This document shows, piece by piece, positions 1 through 13,296 of a stretch of 64,000 nt of DNA. The stretch comes from Caenorhabditis elegans. Lineage: Eukaryota > Nematoda > Chromadorea > Rhabditida > Rhabditidae. Each line of letters starts with the position of its first letter. The first letter of the stretch is position 1. The notes beneath the pieces were generated by a model, which worked only from the letters and a program-made list of their open reading frames with translations, was not told where the DNA came from and made no database searches. The stretch spans positions 12,524,001-12,588,000 of the forward strand of contig NC_003283.11 in NCBI RefSeq assembly GCF_000002985.6, read 5' to 3'. A program made the translations under genes and the position numbers.

Positions 1-1326
1 GCCTGTGTCATCTGAAGTTGATTTGCCTGTCGAGCTTCAAAAGACGGAGTCACGGGACGACGAGTTGTCGGTACAAGTGGTTGATTTGGTTGAGTATATT
101 GACTGTCTTGATTTGGATAATTATTTTCACGCAGAAATTCAAGAACATCGGAATACGAAGTTGTCATTCTGAAATGAATTCTAGTATTTGTATCAAACAT
201 TGCATTCGATATTATATTCAAATGTCAGTAAATGTTCTGAAAGCATACCTATAATTGAATTCGACGGTATAACATGCGGCCACTTTGGCAGATTTGTGAA
301 GGCATTGCAGAGCCCATCCAGTCTTACAGTCTTCCATGTTACAATACAAGTATGACAATGAGTCACAGTGTGGAGCATTACGATTGAAACAGCACTCACA
401 CTTTAAATAAATGTAGGAATTTTTAGTTTTGAATATTCGAGACTTACATCTTTGGAGCCGGCCATCCAACGATTAAGAGAAATTGCTGGTTTATCAGAAG
501 TGATAAGATTTAAGAACACTTGAAATCGTCCACGCTGAAAAATATTTTCAGAGTGTTCTGGAATTGAAGTAAAAAATATAAATACCCCTTTGTTAAGTCG
601 TTTTTTGATTTCATCATCAATTCCTTGAGCTTTGCTTCTTATAAGTCCTTCTAATTGAGAACGACTTGGTAATTGAATTGTTCGACGGAAATCATATTCA
701 TTTGATTCAATATTATAACATTTTGATATAGGCGTGTCGTTTTCAGATTGTGAAAGAAACTGAAATAGAGTCATTTCGCTAAATTTATAGAAAATGTATA
801 AGCTCCCAACCTGATGTCTTCCACTAGCCAACTCGTTTTCAACGGCCTGAGATACATGACAAAGATCACAATATCTACAATACGTTCTTCCATTTCTCTC
901 AATCACACCGCTGAAGTCATCACATTTTTGACTGAGAAGTGTCGTTTCTGGGACCATTGTGTATGGTAAATCAAATCGAATTCCAGCTGGACCTTCGAGA
1001 ACTGGGACTTGAAGTGTTACTCCAATTTCTCCAGCGAGAAATCCAAAATTCTGTTTCACTTTTATCTTTTTGAAATCAAGAGAATAATTTCCGGGAGCTC
1101 GAATGTAATAAACTCGATTTCCTCGCTCATTCACAATTTGAACATCCTCCTCTTTCACTGTTATTTCATTTTTCACTGAAGCCATTTTTGAAAATTATTG
1201 GAAAATTAGATTGTAGTGCTTACCTCCACGACAATTGTATAAACTAACTTCGTCAATAAGGATATATAGTTCATCATGAGCAAAAACATGGATACAAGTG
1301 GCAAGGAGGAGCCATATTGTTTTCAT
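1..1326 (-). CDS. Secreted or surface Cys-rich protein, 5' part, cut by left edge
   Basis: I do not recognise the family. Five exons join in frame: 1326-1224, 1175-811, 759-448, 400-249 and 168-1, the last running off the window. I start at 1326 because it gives a signal peptide (MKTIWLLLATCIHVFA) and an in-frame junction to exon 2; a later ATG at 1185 lies in the 48-base intron. The visible part has about 366 residues. It holds a CxxCxxC motif (C134, C137, C140), a middle part without clear motifs, then a Cys-dense exon (about residues 261-311) starting CECCFNRNAPHCDS. After it comes a Pro/Thr/Gln-rich stretch (LVPTTRRPVTP), which looks like an extracellular stalk. The 51-base intron 760-810 is a multiple of three with no stop, so retention would add 17 residues. 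Exon structure is well supported; function is unknown. Confidence 0.75.
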
Positions 1327-3084
1327 GGTATGGGATCTGAAAATTTTGAATGAGATTTAAAAATGGAAACGTACTTCGATTTTTTCAAGTAATCATATAA
1401 AAATTTGCTGATATACTACAAATACAAAAAATATAGGTTGTAAAGGAATTTCAAAACCAAGCCAGTTTCAGCATAAATTGTTTAATGACTAAAGAATTTT
1501 TACTTGAGATTAGGGGCTTTATGACAAAAATTACTTGCAAGTAAGATCGTTTGATATCGAACTTACTAGTTTGAATGTTTGTTTATTAACTTACTGAAGT
1601 GGCGTTATCTGAAAATCGAAATAGTTAGCACCTTGACAACAGAAACACAATACAATATAAGCCTAGAGAAATGAAAATTTAATCGAAAGAGAGAACGGAC
1701 ACGGCACAGTGCGCAACGTTGCGGCAAGGTTTCTCTTGGCGGTAAAAGTGAAATCGGAACATTCAACAACGAATTGCATAATCGGCCATCACAACGACAG
1801 GATCTGCTTCTACTCATGCCAATTGGCTGGCAGGTCTTTCTGACCAGTTTCGGATAATTTTGAGTGGTGTGCGTATTTGATGAATACGAAAACGATGATT
1901 TTAAGTGTATGCATGCTTACTTTGTAAACATGTAGACTGTTCCAGAAAACAAAAATATAAATTAGAAAAATTAACTTATTATACGGAATAACTCTGGCAA
2001 TATTTAAGAAACCCACACTTGGAATATGGATTTTACACTATAAATAAAAAAAATGTATTGTAGGTCTGGGATTAAATGGTTCGCCGTTTAAAAAAGACCA
2101 CCATGACAAACATTGAAATTAAATTAACAATTACAGTAAATGAAAATGAATGTCTCAAGAGTACTAAAAAACGGTTAAAACAGCTTGTTATCCACGGAGA
2201 AAAGGAACAAATAAAAAACGAAAAAAATGAAATCCGATTTGACGCCTTTCATTCATTTTCCATCATTTCGTTTCCTCTTTTCACCACTTTGTCCAGTTAT
2301 CATTTTCCTTCTCAGGATGCTTCCGAATTGAGGTCAGCCAGGTGAAAACTAATGTCTCTTCTTCTCTACATTCTATCGTTTATTCTACTGAAAAAGAGAC
2401 CTCGCCGATGTGAAGAAAATAGATCGATAATACGGATCAGAGAAACGGATTTAGGAATAAGCGATCAGAGGAACAGGATGGCAAACTACATGGGTACAAA
2501 GCTGTGGAACCAGCTGAAGCTAACAACTTTGTAAAGTACACAAATAGGGGAAACTATTGCTAACAATCTCATCAGAGGTACTTATTTTTTCTTCAGTTAA
2601 ACAAAGTTGAATATTTTCAACAAAAAATCCAAAACTACTAGGAGTGGAAACTTTGTATGTATTACATAATAAAGATTACAAGTGATACTACAATTTGTAG
2701 TAGCTTCCGTATAGCCAAAATGAGCATTGTCTGAGTTGGTCGAAAAATATTATAGATTTAAGACTATTTTTGTATATCCGGAAAGATCCATTACAAATAA
2801 GTGGGGAAAGTTAACGAATCTGACTGTTACCGAAACTGAAGATTTTTGTTATTCTCAAGATAAGATTGACAATTGTATAAATACTTTAGTTCAACAATTC
2901 AATCTAAAAATAATGACAATCGTAAAACCAATAAACCTCAAATTTGGAACATGACGTTTACAATGCTCAGATATTGATCTAGATTTCCCAGAGTAACATT
3001 ACAGGACGCTGCAAAATAAGGCGTTTTGGTAGGAAGAATATTACAGAATGTAGTGGTCATTTCTTTTTATTTTTGTTCTGAACA
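1327..3084. other. Intergenic, no firm gene
   Basis: This is the space between two genes transcribed away from each other, so it should carry both promoters. Open frames at 2076-2345, 2352-2534 and 2727-2954 are short and lack good splice partners; the last has no in-frame ATG. I see no RNA gene or clear repeat. Confidence 0.5.
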
Positions 3085-4023
3085 ATGGGTTTCCAAAAGT
3101 GTTCTGAAAAATCGGTCAAGAATTATGCAGTTCTTCTCGAATCAGAAAATTTAAACATTGTAAGTTTAAATTTCTCCTAAAATATTTTTTTAACCGATTC
3201 ATTTGCAGGTACGTTGCGCAGTTAAATGGTTGCTGGAATCAGATGTATCACTGGAGTTGTTGATTAAGTACGATATTGGAAATTTAGTAGAAAAGAAATT
3301 TCTGATCACTGATAAACTGGCCCGAAATTTGATTTTAAAAATTAGAAATTTAGAGGAAGAAGAGTTTGGAGACAACGATATTGAGGTAAGCGAACATCTC
3401 TTTTTTTGAATGTTTTATCAAATTTTCCGAACAATTTCCTGTAATCAAGAGGTGTTGATCAGAATAATTTCGGCAATTCTTGGTAATTCTTGGTAATCTG
3501 TGATTATTGCCAAAGTTTTTGCAAACTTTCAAATATAACTTTAAGAATATATTTCGAAAATATTTGGTTTAACAATTACTTTATGAATTCAAAACAAAAA
3601 TTAAAAATAACCAATTACCGATTGTCTAAAATCAGGGATGTATGAAATAGGGTTTTTACCGATTTTATATTTTAGTTGATCTCATATTTTGGAGTGTTCT
3701 GAAGAAAAAAACAGGGGTTTTTTTTGCCAAATACAATTTTCTGAACGTGATTTTAATGAAATCTTGTTAAGTTGTATTGTCTGTGATAACTGCAATTTTC
3801 ATAAGTAAATCCACTTTTACAGATGTTCATTACCCCAAATTCCAGTTTGAAACATAATTCATCGCCTGAAAGCTTGAACAACAGTGACTTCAGTTTTAGA
3901 TTAACTAATCTTTCTCCTATTGAAAAATCGGATATCAACCCATCACGAAAAAGTAAAAAATCAAGGGGTCCAGTGAGAAATTTGAAGATGCAAATTATGG
4001 AAGAACACATTCGATCTGAGTGA
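3085..4023 (+). CDS. Small orphan protein, 150 residues
   Basis: Three exons join in phase 0: 3085-3159, 3209-3385 and 3823-4023. Donors are GTAAG at 3160 and 3386; acceptors are TTTGCAG and TTTTACAG. Residues 1-84 are mostly helix-forming and amphipathic (VRCAVKWLLESDVSLELLIK, then a run of four Glu). Residues 85-150 are polar, with the Ser/Asn-rich segment SSPESLNNSDFSF and a basic patch SRKSKKSRGP that could serve nuclear import. There is no signal peptide or membrane segment. I recognise no family. The N-terminal helical half suggests a small protein-interaction module, but this is inference only. The second intron (437 bases) is long for such a small gene. No canonical poly(A) signal was seen just downstream. 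Confidence 0.65.
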
Positions 4024-5641
4024 TTTCTTGTTACTGTTTCATTTTTTTAATGTTTTGGTTTCGGTTTTAAATACTCATAATTTTAACATTTCTCTTCTCG
4101 TATAAATTTTTTCAATCTGACTCATGTTGCACTACCAATTTAATCAGCTGCACTTGACCTCTAATCACTTTTCGATTTCACCTTATATCCCAATCCGAAA
4201 TCATAATCAAAACCACCTGCTTTGCACTTTGTCACGCAAGTTTTGTAGCGAATTACACAAAACCAATCAAGTATGTTTATATGTGTAAATGTTGAAAAAT
4301 CGGTTCGCGTATAGTTGTCGACCAGTGATTGAATGAAGTCTCCAAACAATGAATGCTCTCTCATACGGGAGGCATGCGACAGTACACATGCACTTTTGGC
4401 TCGTTTTCAATTGAGGAAGAGACTATTTGAAACATGCGCAAACTGTACATGTACTTCTGCGAAAAGTTCAGTTTATCCAGAGCTTATAAAGTTCCAATTT
4501 CAAAATGAATCAAAGATTTCAATTTGCAAACAGTTTTCTGATGAAAATTTTAACACTTAATTACAGATCAATAGAAAATTGAAATATACATACATCATGG
4601 CTAAGGCTGATTTTTTTGTTGATATAAATCTGAAATCAGTTAAAATCTGAGGTCATGCTGTGAGGATTTTGTAATTGATGGTTATATTGTATGTACTAGA
4701 ACATAACTAAATTCGTGAAACGTTTCAAAAGTTTTCGTTCGAAAGATAGTTATGTCACTATAATTTTTGCTTGCACAGTTTCTGAAACTTCAATTTAATC
4801 ATATTTTAAAATTTCTAGTTATCCAAACTTATTTTCAATTGTTCAGAATTTCTTGTTTCAAACCAAGTAATACCGTAACTATCGGAATTTTAAGAAACGT
4901 TATATTGTTTCAATATCTGCAAATCCCTTTTTTTTTCGAAAAACTCAAAAAATCCTTGGTCACTCCATCTCGTTTCTCATTTTTCGTCACGGCATGCCCT
5001 CCCTGAGCAAGGGCATTCTGCAGTGTCTCTTGGCATACTCTCTTTTTCTGTTTTTCTATCGTCAGTCTCTTTTTATCTTTCTCTATTCCTCTCATTTTGC
5101 CTTTATCTATAAATCGTGCCGACGTGACCTCTATCTTTTTTGGAAATGAGTGCATTTGTACTTTTGAAACATGTTGCCACTTGGTTTGTTTGTCAACTAT
5201 GTTTTATGATCAACTGTAAAGAAGATGTTGTATGGCAGGAATGGGGGATGAAAATGTTGACTTCTTGTCATGTTGTCATTTTAAGATAAAATCAGTCGTG
5301 TGATCACTTTCACAGAGTTAGTCCAAGTCTTAGTGCACTATTAGTTCAAAAGAGTTTTATAAGGATTAGTGAAAAATGACGTTTCAAAATAATAATTCTG
5401 AAATCAAGATTCGGAAAGTTTCTGGAATTTTAAGAGCTTATTTGAGTTGAAAATTTGAAAACGTTGGATTGATCCGGATATTGAAAGACTCAACTACCAA
5501 AATTTGAAAAAACACAATTCAGAACTGGTTTGCTAATTTTTTGTAAGCACATACAGTAACCGAAACTATTGTCTTCTGGTTTTCATACTTATTCAAATGC
5601 AAATTTCTGAACGACACTGTAGTCTCGACTAGAGTTTCCAT

Positions 5642-5669
5642 GGTAGGCAGGCCCTTGCGCTTGCCTACC
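5642..5669. repeat. Short inverted repeat, GGTAGGCA arms
   Basis: Arms GGTAGGCA (5642-5649) and TGCCTACC (5662-5669) flank a 12-base GC-rich loop. A related word cluster (GGTAGGCAGGTAGGC) is found at 61454 and looser versions at 7618 and 35.9 kb, so this looks like a dispersed repeat word. Confidence 0.6.
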
Positions 5670-8600
5670 TGAATTCCATTGTTTCTGTTACTAGAAAAAC
5701 CATCACGTGAATTTTACCAGTAGGTGATGCGCGAGAGTAGGGAAATCGTCTTGAACGCCAAGCTCCCACAGCAATTGGTTTTCAATTGTGCCAAGTTTGC
5801 GACTTCAAACGTTTGAGGTGTTATTAAAAAGTCCCACAGTTTAGAATATTGAAAGAATGAAATTTGGGTTCAAGAGTTTGAGAAATTTCTCAGATTTTAG
5901 ATGTATGGGTATTGATTTTCGAGCTTGAACATTTCTGGAACGGAAGGATCTATTAACATATTTGTTTCAAGATGTTTCGATCTGTAATATAATCTCTGAA
6001 CTTTTCGGTCTTTACCAATTCAATACTAAAATCTCATGTTACACTTGGATATTTCCCAATTCCTATTTCTGAAATGTTTGGTTTTATAGTTCCCTTAATT
6101 CATCACGCGTCGTTTGGTCGACTAAGCTTAAAATGATTCAGAAGAAGACGTGAAGCATCAGATTGCCCTTTCTTGCGCACTTCACTTCACATCGCTTCAT
6201 CTTCCTCTCCTGCTTCATCTTCTTTTTTGTTTTTTTTTCTTCCCGAGAATGCACTTTTACGAAGTGGACATTGAGATAGAAAAAAAGATAGAATAAATGC
6301 ACATGCTCACAAGTGTATAGGATTTCCGTCGTCGGGTTCATGAAGTGGGTACATGGAAATGCGCCGTGCCTGACTTCCTTTTGAAGGACGTATGTTGAAT
6401 GGAGATGGGTATCGCTTATTTGACAGATAGTGAGCAATTAGTGAATGGGGTGAAAGAGAAGAAAAATAATTATCCGAAAGGTCACTTGGAAAAGTGCAAG
6501 GATGTATACTAATGATAATGATGAGTTAACCGGTTACTGTAGCATTTTAAATGACAAACTTTCTTATTTGGATTGACCTTACATCTCAACAGAGAGATCC
6601 GCATCTTCCACGGGCTTCAGGTTTCAGTCATATAGCTATGGCTTTTTTTGTTGAGAATCTTAATTGGATTCAGGTTGAATAAAGTGGCCAGAAATTGTTT
6701 AAAATCGTAGACTTAACCAATTTCTATATTTTTTTACAATACGATCATTTAATTTTCTTGCACGTTTCGTTTTCATGTAAACCCCCATTTTTAGACTTGT
6801 CTGAAAGACTTTATTTCTCTCCACTTGTTAGTGCTCAAATTTTGCGCTCCAAGACAACAACCAATTTGACGAACAACTATGAACTTTTCAGGAAGTAAAA
6901 TTATTTTTTTCTAGTCCTACTTTTAAAAAATGACAAAACTGGAAAATAAAAGGCTTAAAAATAATAAAAACTATTTCGGGTTATTTTTGTGCCCCTCTTT
7001 TTCAGCTGCACTATTCAAAAATTCGATCCGAGAAATTAATCAGTTATGTACTTTTTAATCAACATCTAAATGTTTCATTGCCACCTGAGAGTGATTAAAA
7101 AAAAGAAACTTATCAAATAACCCGTCATTGCATCAATCACCTCCGCAGGTGTTTATAGAAAGTTTCTTCGGAGAAATTGGCAAAAAAGTACAGTGTACTA
7201 TAATAAGATTTGTTTAAAATGTGATCAAGTGCACAAACATCTACAAAACGTTTCATGTAAATGTCATATGAGTCCGTTGGTGTAGAAGATATTGAATAAG
7301 TTATTCTTGAAATTGATTTACCCGTAAAGTGCAAAATGGATTAATACACCATTATTAGTAAGTGAGATTAATATTTCGAGTAACAACTATTATGAAACCA
7401 CAAGAAATTATTGGAATACTTACAGAACTATTGCCAAAATTACAAAGTTTGAGAAATTTCTATAAAGTTGATATGCTTGGCTACATGCTCTAATAATTCT
7501 GTTTGATCGATAGGAATACATTTGAAAAGTTATATTTTTGAACGGTTCCAAATTTTCTAGTTTCTTTCGTGAGAATATTTTAAAGGAGCACAACTATGCC
7601 TGCATTCATGTTAACAAGGTAGGCGCAACTCCTTAGAAGGCGGCCTACAGCCTAATTTCAGTCGGCAACAAAATTGGCGCAGGTCATTGTTAACCGTTAG
7701 GCCTGAAAGCAGACATTTTGAGCAACTTATTTGAAATTTATTATTAAATTTCCAAGCTGATGGGACAAAACAGGCCCAAAACTTTAAACATTTTTGAAAG
7801 TCAAAATTTTCCATTCAAAACTTTTGAAACATACTTTTTTCATCTTGGATGTAAACAAGAAAATTTATCTCACATCATTGGGAAAGTTCAAATTCAAATC
7901 TTGTCTCTTCTCACAATCGGAGTTACACCTGCGGAAAGAAAAAAGAAAATGAGACGGTATGTGTAACGAAAAGGTCTCGTGCACTTTTTTGTCTTCGAAT
8001 GCACAGAGCTGCGAAGGATGATACACTCATTTCAAATTTTCGACCTGTAAGAAGAGTACTATAATGAATTGAAACAGGCTTAATATATACAAAAATGAAA
8101 AAAATTATAAAAAAAAGTAACAGAGAAAGATGAGATGAGATTTATTACGTCTAGACCATTCTGAGACTTTTGTTTAGAAAATTGGGAACGGATATTCTTG
8201 AAGATTTGTCTAATTTCCACGTATTTCAAGCTTGATAGTAGTACATATGAACTGTTATAAGTCCTATGTAAAACCTCACAATAAATCTGTAAAAAACCTC
8301 GAGATAAGGTTTATCAACAGGTTCATTCACAACTTTTTTTTGCATTTTAGTTTAATATGAAAACTGATAACCAGTTTGATCGAACATTGCGTGAAACATT
8401 TTCCTCTCTTCCGAACGACTTCCTGGTCCCTATTTTTCCTGTTTCATCTACATTTCCCCAGCTTTTCAATGCGTAGGAGAGAGTCAAAGTGCAAGTGCCA
8501 ATATACAACTTGTCCCCGTCTCGAATATCAAATTTCTTCAGCAGTTTCCATTATTTTTTTGTGCTTTTGAGTCAATTGGTTGGTCGCATTAATGTCTTAA

Positions 8601-11600
8601 GCCAACTGATAAGATATCACACCTTTTTTATTTGGTCGAAGAATTGTTGCGTAATAGATATAAGGGAAAAAATAAGAAAAGTATAATATAATTTCAAGAA
8701 CTTGAAGCTTTGTTTCCCATGTCGCTGAAAACGTAATTGTTCCCCGTTCCCGGTTTTTATGAACTATGAAATCTATCCAGTACTTTTAGGTACCGTAGCC
8801 CTGTTACTTCCTAAAAATTCCCAATGTTGTGCCATCAGAAATCGGGAGTAGAAAACGAAGATCTTTGGCATTTTAGCTTTCATGTTTAAACGGAACAAGA
8901 AAAATGCTGAGACACAAATCTAGGAGGAAGCAGACAAAAACACAAGGTCAACTAGTTTTGTGTATGTGCTCGGAAAAGAGCAAAGACGTTGAAAGCCTGT
9001 CCTGGAAGGTTTTTCTACCAGTGCTCATCTCTTTCTCTGTTTTTTTGTTCTCTTGAGGCAACTTTTTCTGTTTTTTTTTTCCGTCTTCTTTGTTGTTGAT
9101 TATGTGGGACCCACTAGACATTTAGGGAGAAGTGCAGCAAACATGGGACTAAAAGATCTATGAATTCATCAGATTTGCACTACTAAAGTTGAAAATAAAC
9201 CAGAAAACAGCACTTGTCCAAGGTCCGGAATGCGTGGGCTTGAGCTATGGGCTCTGAATATATTCGCTTTTTGTCGTTCTTTTTACATTTAAGACAAGAT
9301 GTGAGTCACACTGCAACGTTTTTAGAATCTATTGAAAAATAATCATAACGCGTAAGATTTCGGTACAACTTATGAATATTGAATTTGCATTGCAAAAAAC
9401 TAATAAATTAAACAGTTAAATATTATATTTTTATCCCAATTTTTCAAAAGATGTATTAAAAAAAAATATATATATATATCTAAGTTTCATGGAACACCAA
9501 CGATTCTTTCAAAACCGCGTGATTTCCTTGAGCGGATCGTCCTAGATCCGGAATAGTGGTGCCTGAATGGAAGACCACAAAACCGAACAAAAAAGGGTAA
9601 ATGTCCTTTTCTCAATGACGTCGCATGTCTCATGAAGTCAAGACCTTGAGACTGTCTAGCTTCATCTTTTTTTTCTTGTCTGACAGACCGTTCCTCTTGT
9701 TGATATCCAATGTAAAGCCTTTTTTCGTAAAAAAGAAAACAGGTAGGGCAGATGGACCTACAGTAATCTTCTGATTAGTTGTACCCGTAAAAAGTGCAAC
9801 AGTGACCCTGATGGAGGGATAATCTGTTATCATCTTTTTATCTTATCATTCACTCTCTGAAATATCTCAAATTAAAAAAAACGGGGAGGGCATCAACAGT
9901 AAGAGTGTGTAACAAAACAAGAGTTCCTTATTCGAAATCATTATTTTCGGTTTAGGTTTTAGTTTTCATGGAGGCCATTGCGCTGTGTAAAACCACTGTT
10001 TCAAAAGTGCACTCTTGTCATTTTGATTGAGACACGAAAGACAGAAATGACAGGCCCATGGCGGCCGTCAAAATGCCTTCGGTGAATTTGCAAAACAGGG
10101 AATAAAGGGAAAACGGTAGAGAGAAAACGTCTCATCTTTCGATTACATCGCACTTTTGAAGCAATGCAAGAAAGCGAAAAATTAAGAGAAATGAATCATT
10201 CTAAGAAAGGGATTAGCTCACGGAAGGCGTCAGATGGAAATTTTGACCCTAGCATAGATTGCGAGCCAGAGGTGAAGACTAAAAATACAACGTTTGTCTT
10301 ATTTTCTTTACAACCACCGTTTTAGTAAGCAACAGCCGATCATACAAATGTCTGGTACAGAATATACCTACAGTAATCCTTCAGTACTCATTCGTGGCCC
10401 TTTAAGAAATTATATTGCAAGTTGTTCATTGGTGTCGGCTGCACATTTGGGATCCCTAATTTATCGTTGATTGGTTCAAAGATCAAACTATTCTGGGAAA
10501 AAACGTAAATAGTAATGAGTCTTAATCCTCAAAATAATGTTTTTTATTTTAAGGGTCCCACGTTTCTTTACGATTTAGAGTGAATTCTTCCAAAACTTGA
10601 ACTGAAAGGCCCAGCAGGCATGAATTCTCTTGACAAGTGTATCTCAATCATGTGGTTGCTGGCTTCTTCCTTGTTGCCTGTCCTTTTTACGTACTTTTGT
10701 TTTTGTAGAAAAAAAGAAACCCAAAACTGTGCACAAATTGCAGTAAGTTAGTTCCCCTTTTTCGGATGATTCAATGTGTAAACATGTTTCTGTGAAAACA
10801 GTGCATCTATAGTTCCCCTTCTTTTTTTGAAATCTGAAACGATGTCCTTAGTGTGTCCGTCTGTGTCACACCACCACTCAATCGAAGAAACAGGCAATGT
10901 TGCACTTCTCACCACAGAATTATACGGTGGCGCTCACGGAAAAGTGCAATATCCCCACATACACACCGCACTGCGTTAATTTCTTTCAAATTTCATAGAA
11001 GAAGATCTATTCGAATCTAGAGTACCTTGTCTGCAAAGACGTTGAAAAAAAAACTAGGTCTTGTGTTGTTTACGATTGAGCATGTGAGCTGAATGTTTAT
11101 TTGCTTTTGGACAGGAACAGGGTGGAATACAAAGCACGCAAAGAAGAATCAGTAGGTCTGAAAGGCTGCTAAAAAGCTGAAAACACAGAGAGCGTATTTG
11201 TTGACAATTTCAGTTTATTTGTTTTTATGCTCATTTTCTTTTTTTTAAATCTCGTTTGTGAAAAACAGGCTATTCTCCATTTCCTTCATTTGTCCATAGG
11301 TTTGCTGGCTATGACGTGTATGTCAAATTTTCAGTTTTCCAGACATCACATGTGTAGAGTTCAAAAGGAACGCTCACAAAAGGAACACACGTACGTTAGC
11401 TCTCTTGATTGAAAATGCTTTTCTCTGGGAAGCCTGTGAGAGACTGCTCGTTTTAGGATTAAGGACGAAGAACATGTCTTTCTGATCGTTTGTTTTTCGT
11501 TTAGTTCAGACAAAAAGTTCTTGGTATCAAAAGTGCGAATAACGACAAGTTCTGGAAAAATTGTCTAGTGGAAAAGACATATATGTTCATAAATGAGTAA

Positions 11601-13258
11601 ATTAATTCATATTTTTGTGTTCTTTGTCATTGCTTGTAACTATTTAAACTTAAGTAAAACTTGAAATATGCGGCAATTTTATTTTCTCATAAAAACGTTT
11701 AGTTTTGACTTGAATTTTTCAACTTTTCCGGGACAGTAAGCTTAAAATTTACACTATAGTGGTAAAAAACCAAAAAATCCATGATAGGCAAAGCTTGATA
11801 ATTTGTAATTTAGTGCTAAACAGTTTTAAAGATAGCAATTATGTCAATAACAAGCTCAATATGATAGATAACAGGCTCTGCCCATATCTTGGCTTTATGT
11901 TTTTTTTCAACTTTGTTTTACTTCTCCATAATCTAACTAACATTACAACCGACATCAAAGTTTAAGAAAATCGTCCTAGAAATAAACTCTATTCTGCTGC
12001 AGTCCAGATGATTCAACAGCTATCAAACAGCTGTTTAATAAATAATCAACATTAATATTTTATTATCGTCATGCGTATTTGATCTCTTTTTTCAAGTTGA
12101 ATGTCTAACTGTTGAATTAGTTGAATAAATCAGTTTCTAACATTTACCTTTCGGTTACTTACTGTATCCATGCAATCTCTTTCATATGTATTTCTCTTTG
12201 AAGTAGGTCAGCGGCGGTCAATCGTGTTCTTTGGGCTCTAAGACAAAACACATATTCCTCTCTTTTCCCTACATCGTTGTGTTCTTCTGTTCTCTTTACC
12301 TTCTCAAGTCAAACTGAATTAGTTGTCGTCCTTCGTCGTCGCCCTATTCAGAAGCGTCCCGTTCTCGGAATCGTCGGCTCTTCTGTTATTGTCGTGTGGT
12401 ATGTGTCTGGTTTTCCGATGAACAAGTACTTCATCACTTTTAACCCCACAGAGCTTTTCTTAAACTGATGAGTCTCATTCATGATCTATATACGTTTCCG
12501 TTATGTTTGAAAAAAGACAAACTTTCGAAGCACACACACATACGCAAACGCACTCTTCGCCCTTTCCCCGAGACGCTTCTCTCGCGTGGTAGAAAAGCGA
12601 TTTGCCCTTTGAATGCACTCTATTTTTTCCGAGTGAAACACCACATTTATACGCTCTCCTTCATCTTCTTCCTCCTTTTGAAAAACTGACTTCACTGATT
12701 AATACAGTCAAAAATTCTCCATGATTTGGAAATTGTTAACCATTGGTTTGAAACTACTGAAGATTTGGGCAGAATCATTGAAATATAGAATGTTGTTTAC
12801 ATGTTAGACCGCCTCTCATGTGGGGCAATGTTGCCACTGAGTGACCTTCACAGAGGATTGCTGAAGCGACACGAAAAATAGGTGAACATACTATTTTTCA
12901 TTTTCTCGATTTGTTTACATCAATATAATAAAAAAAGAAATAATTGAACAGAGTCACCTTCTTTTTAATGATGGAATGCAATGTCAGGTGCACTATGATA
13001 TACGGTAGAGAGGTTGAACTCAGTGATCAGATTTAAAATAATTAAGGATCTATTTTTGTTCTAAAAATTTTAAAAATTTGCATCGAAGTCAGTACGGATT
13101 CGGCCGGTTTCCTTAAAGTTCATAGAAGATTACAAAACATTTAGCATCTTGATTCTGAAAATTTCATGAACATTAATCTGAACACCAAAGCAAAAAAACA
13201 ATGCTTTTTTTATAAATTCGCATATTTCTTGGAACAAATTTTCAGTCGTATCCAGTGA

Positions 13259-13260
<2 letters not shown>

Positions 13261-13294
<34 letters not shown>
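13261..13294. repeat. TA microsatellite, 17 units
   Basis: An uninterrupted (TA)17 run between GTGATC and ATCCGA. It is likely to vary in length between strains. No function is implied. Confidence 0.95.

Positions 13295-13296
<2 letters not shown>

Noticed and set aside
1185-1187. ATG at 1185 (minus) as the start of the leftmost gene
   Set aside because: It lies in an intron once the upstream signal-peptide exon at 1326-1224 is joined; that exon keeps frame and makes biological sense.
6138-6437. 99-codon minus-strand frame
   Set aside because: Lys/Glu-rich low-complexity frame without splice signals.
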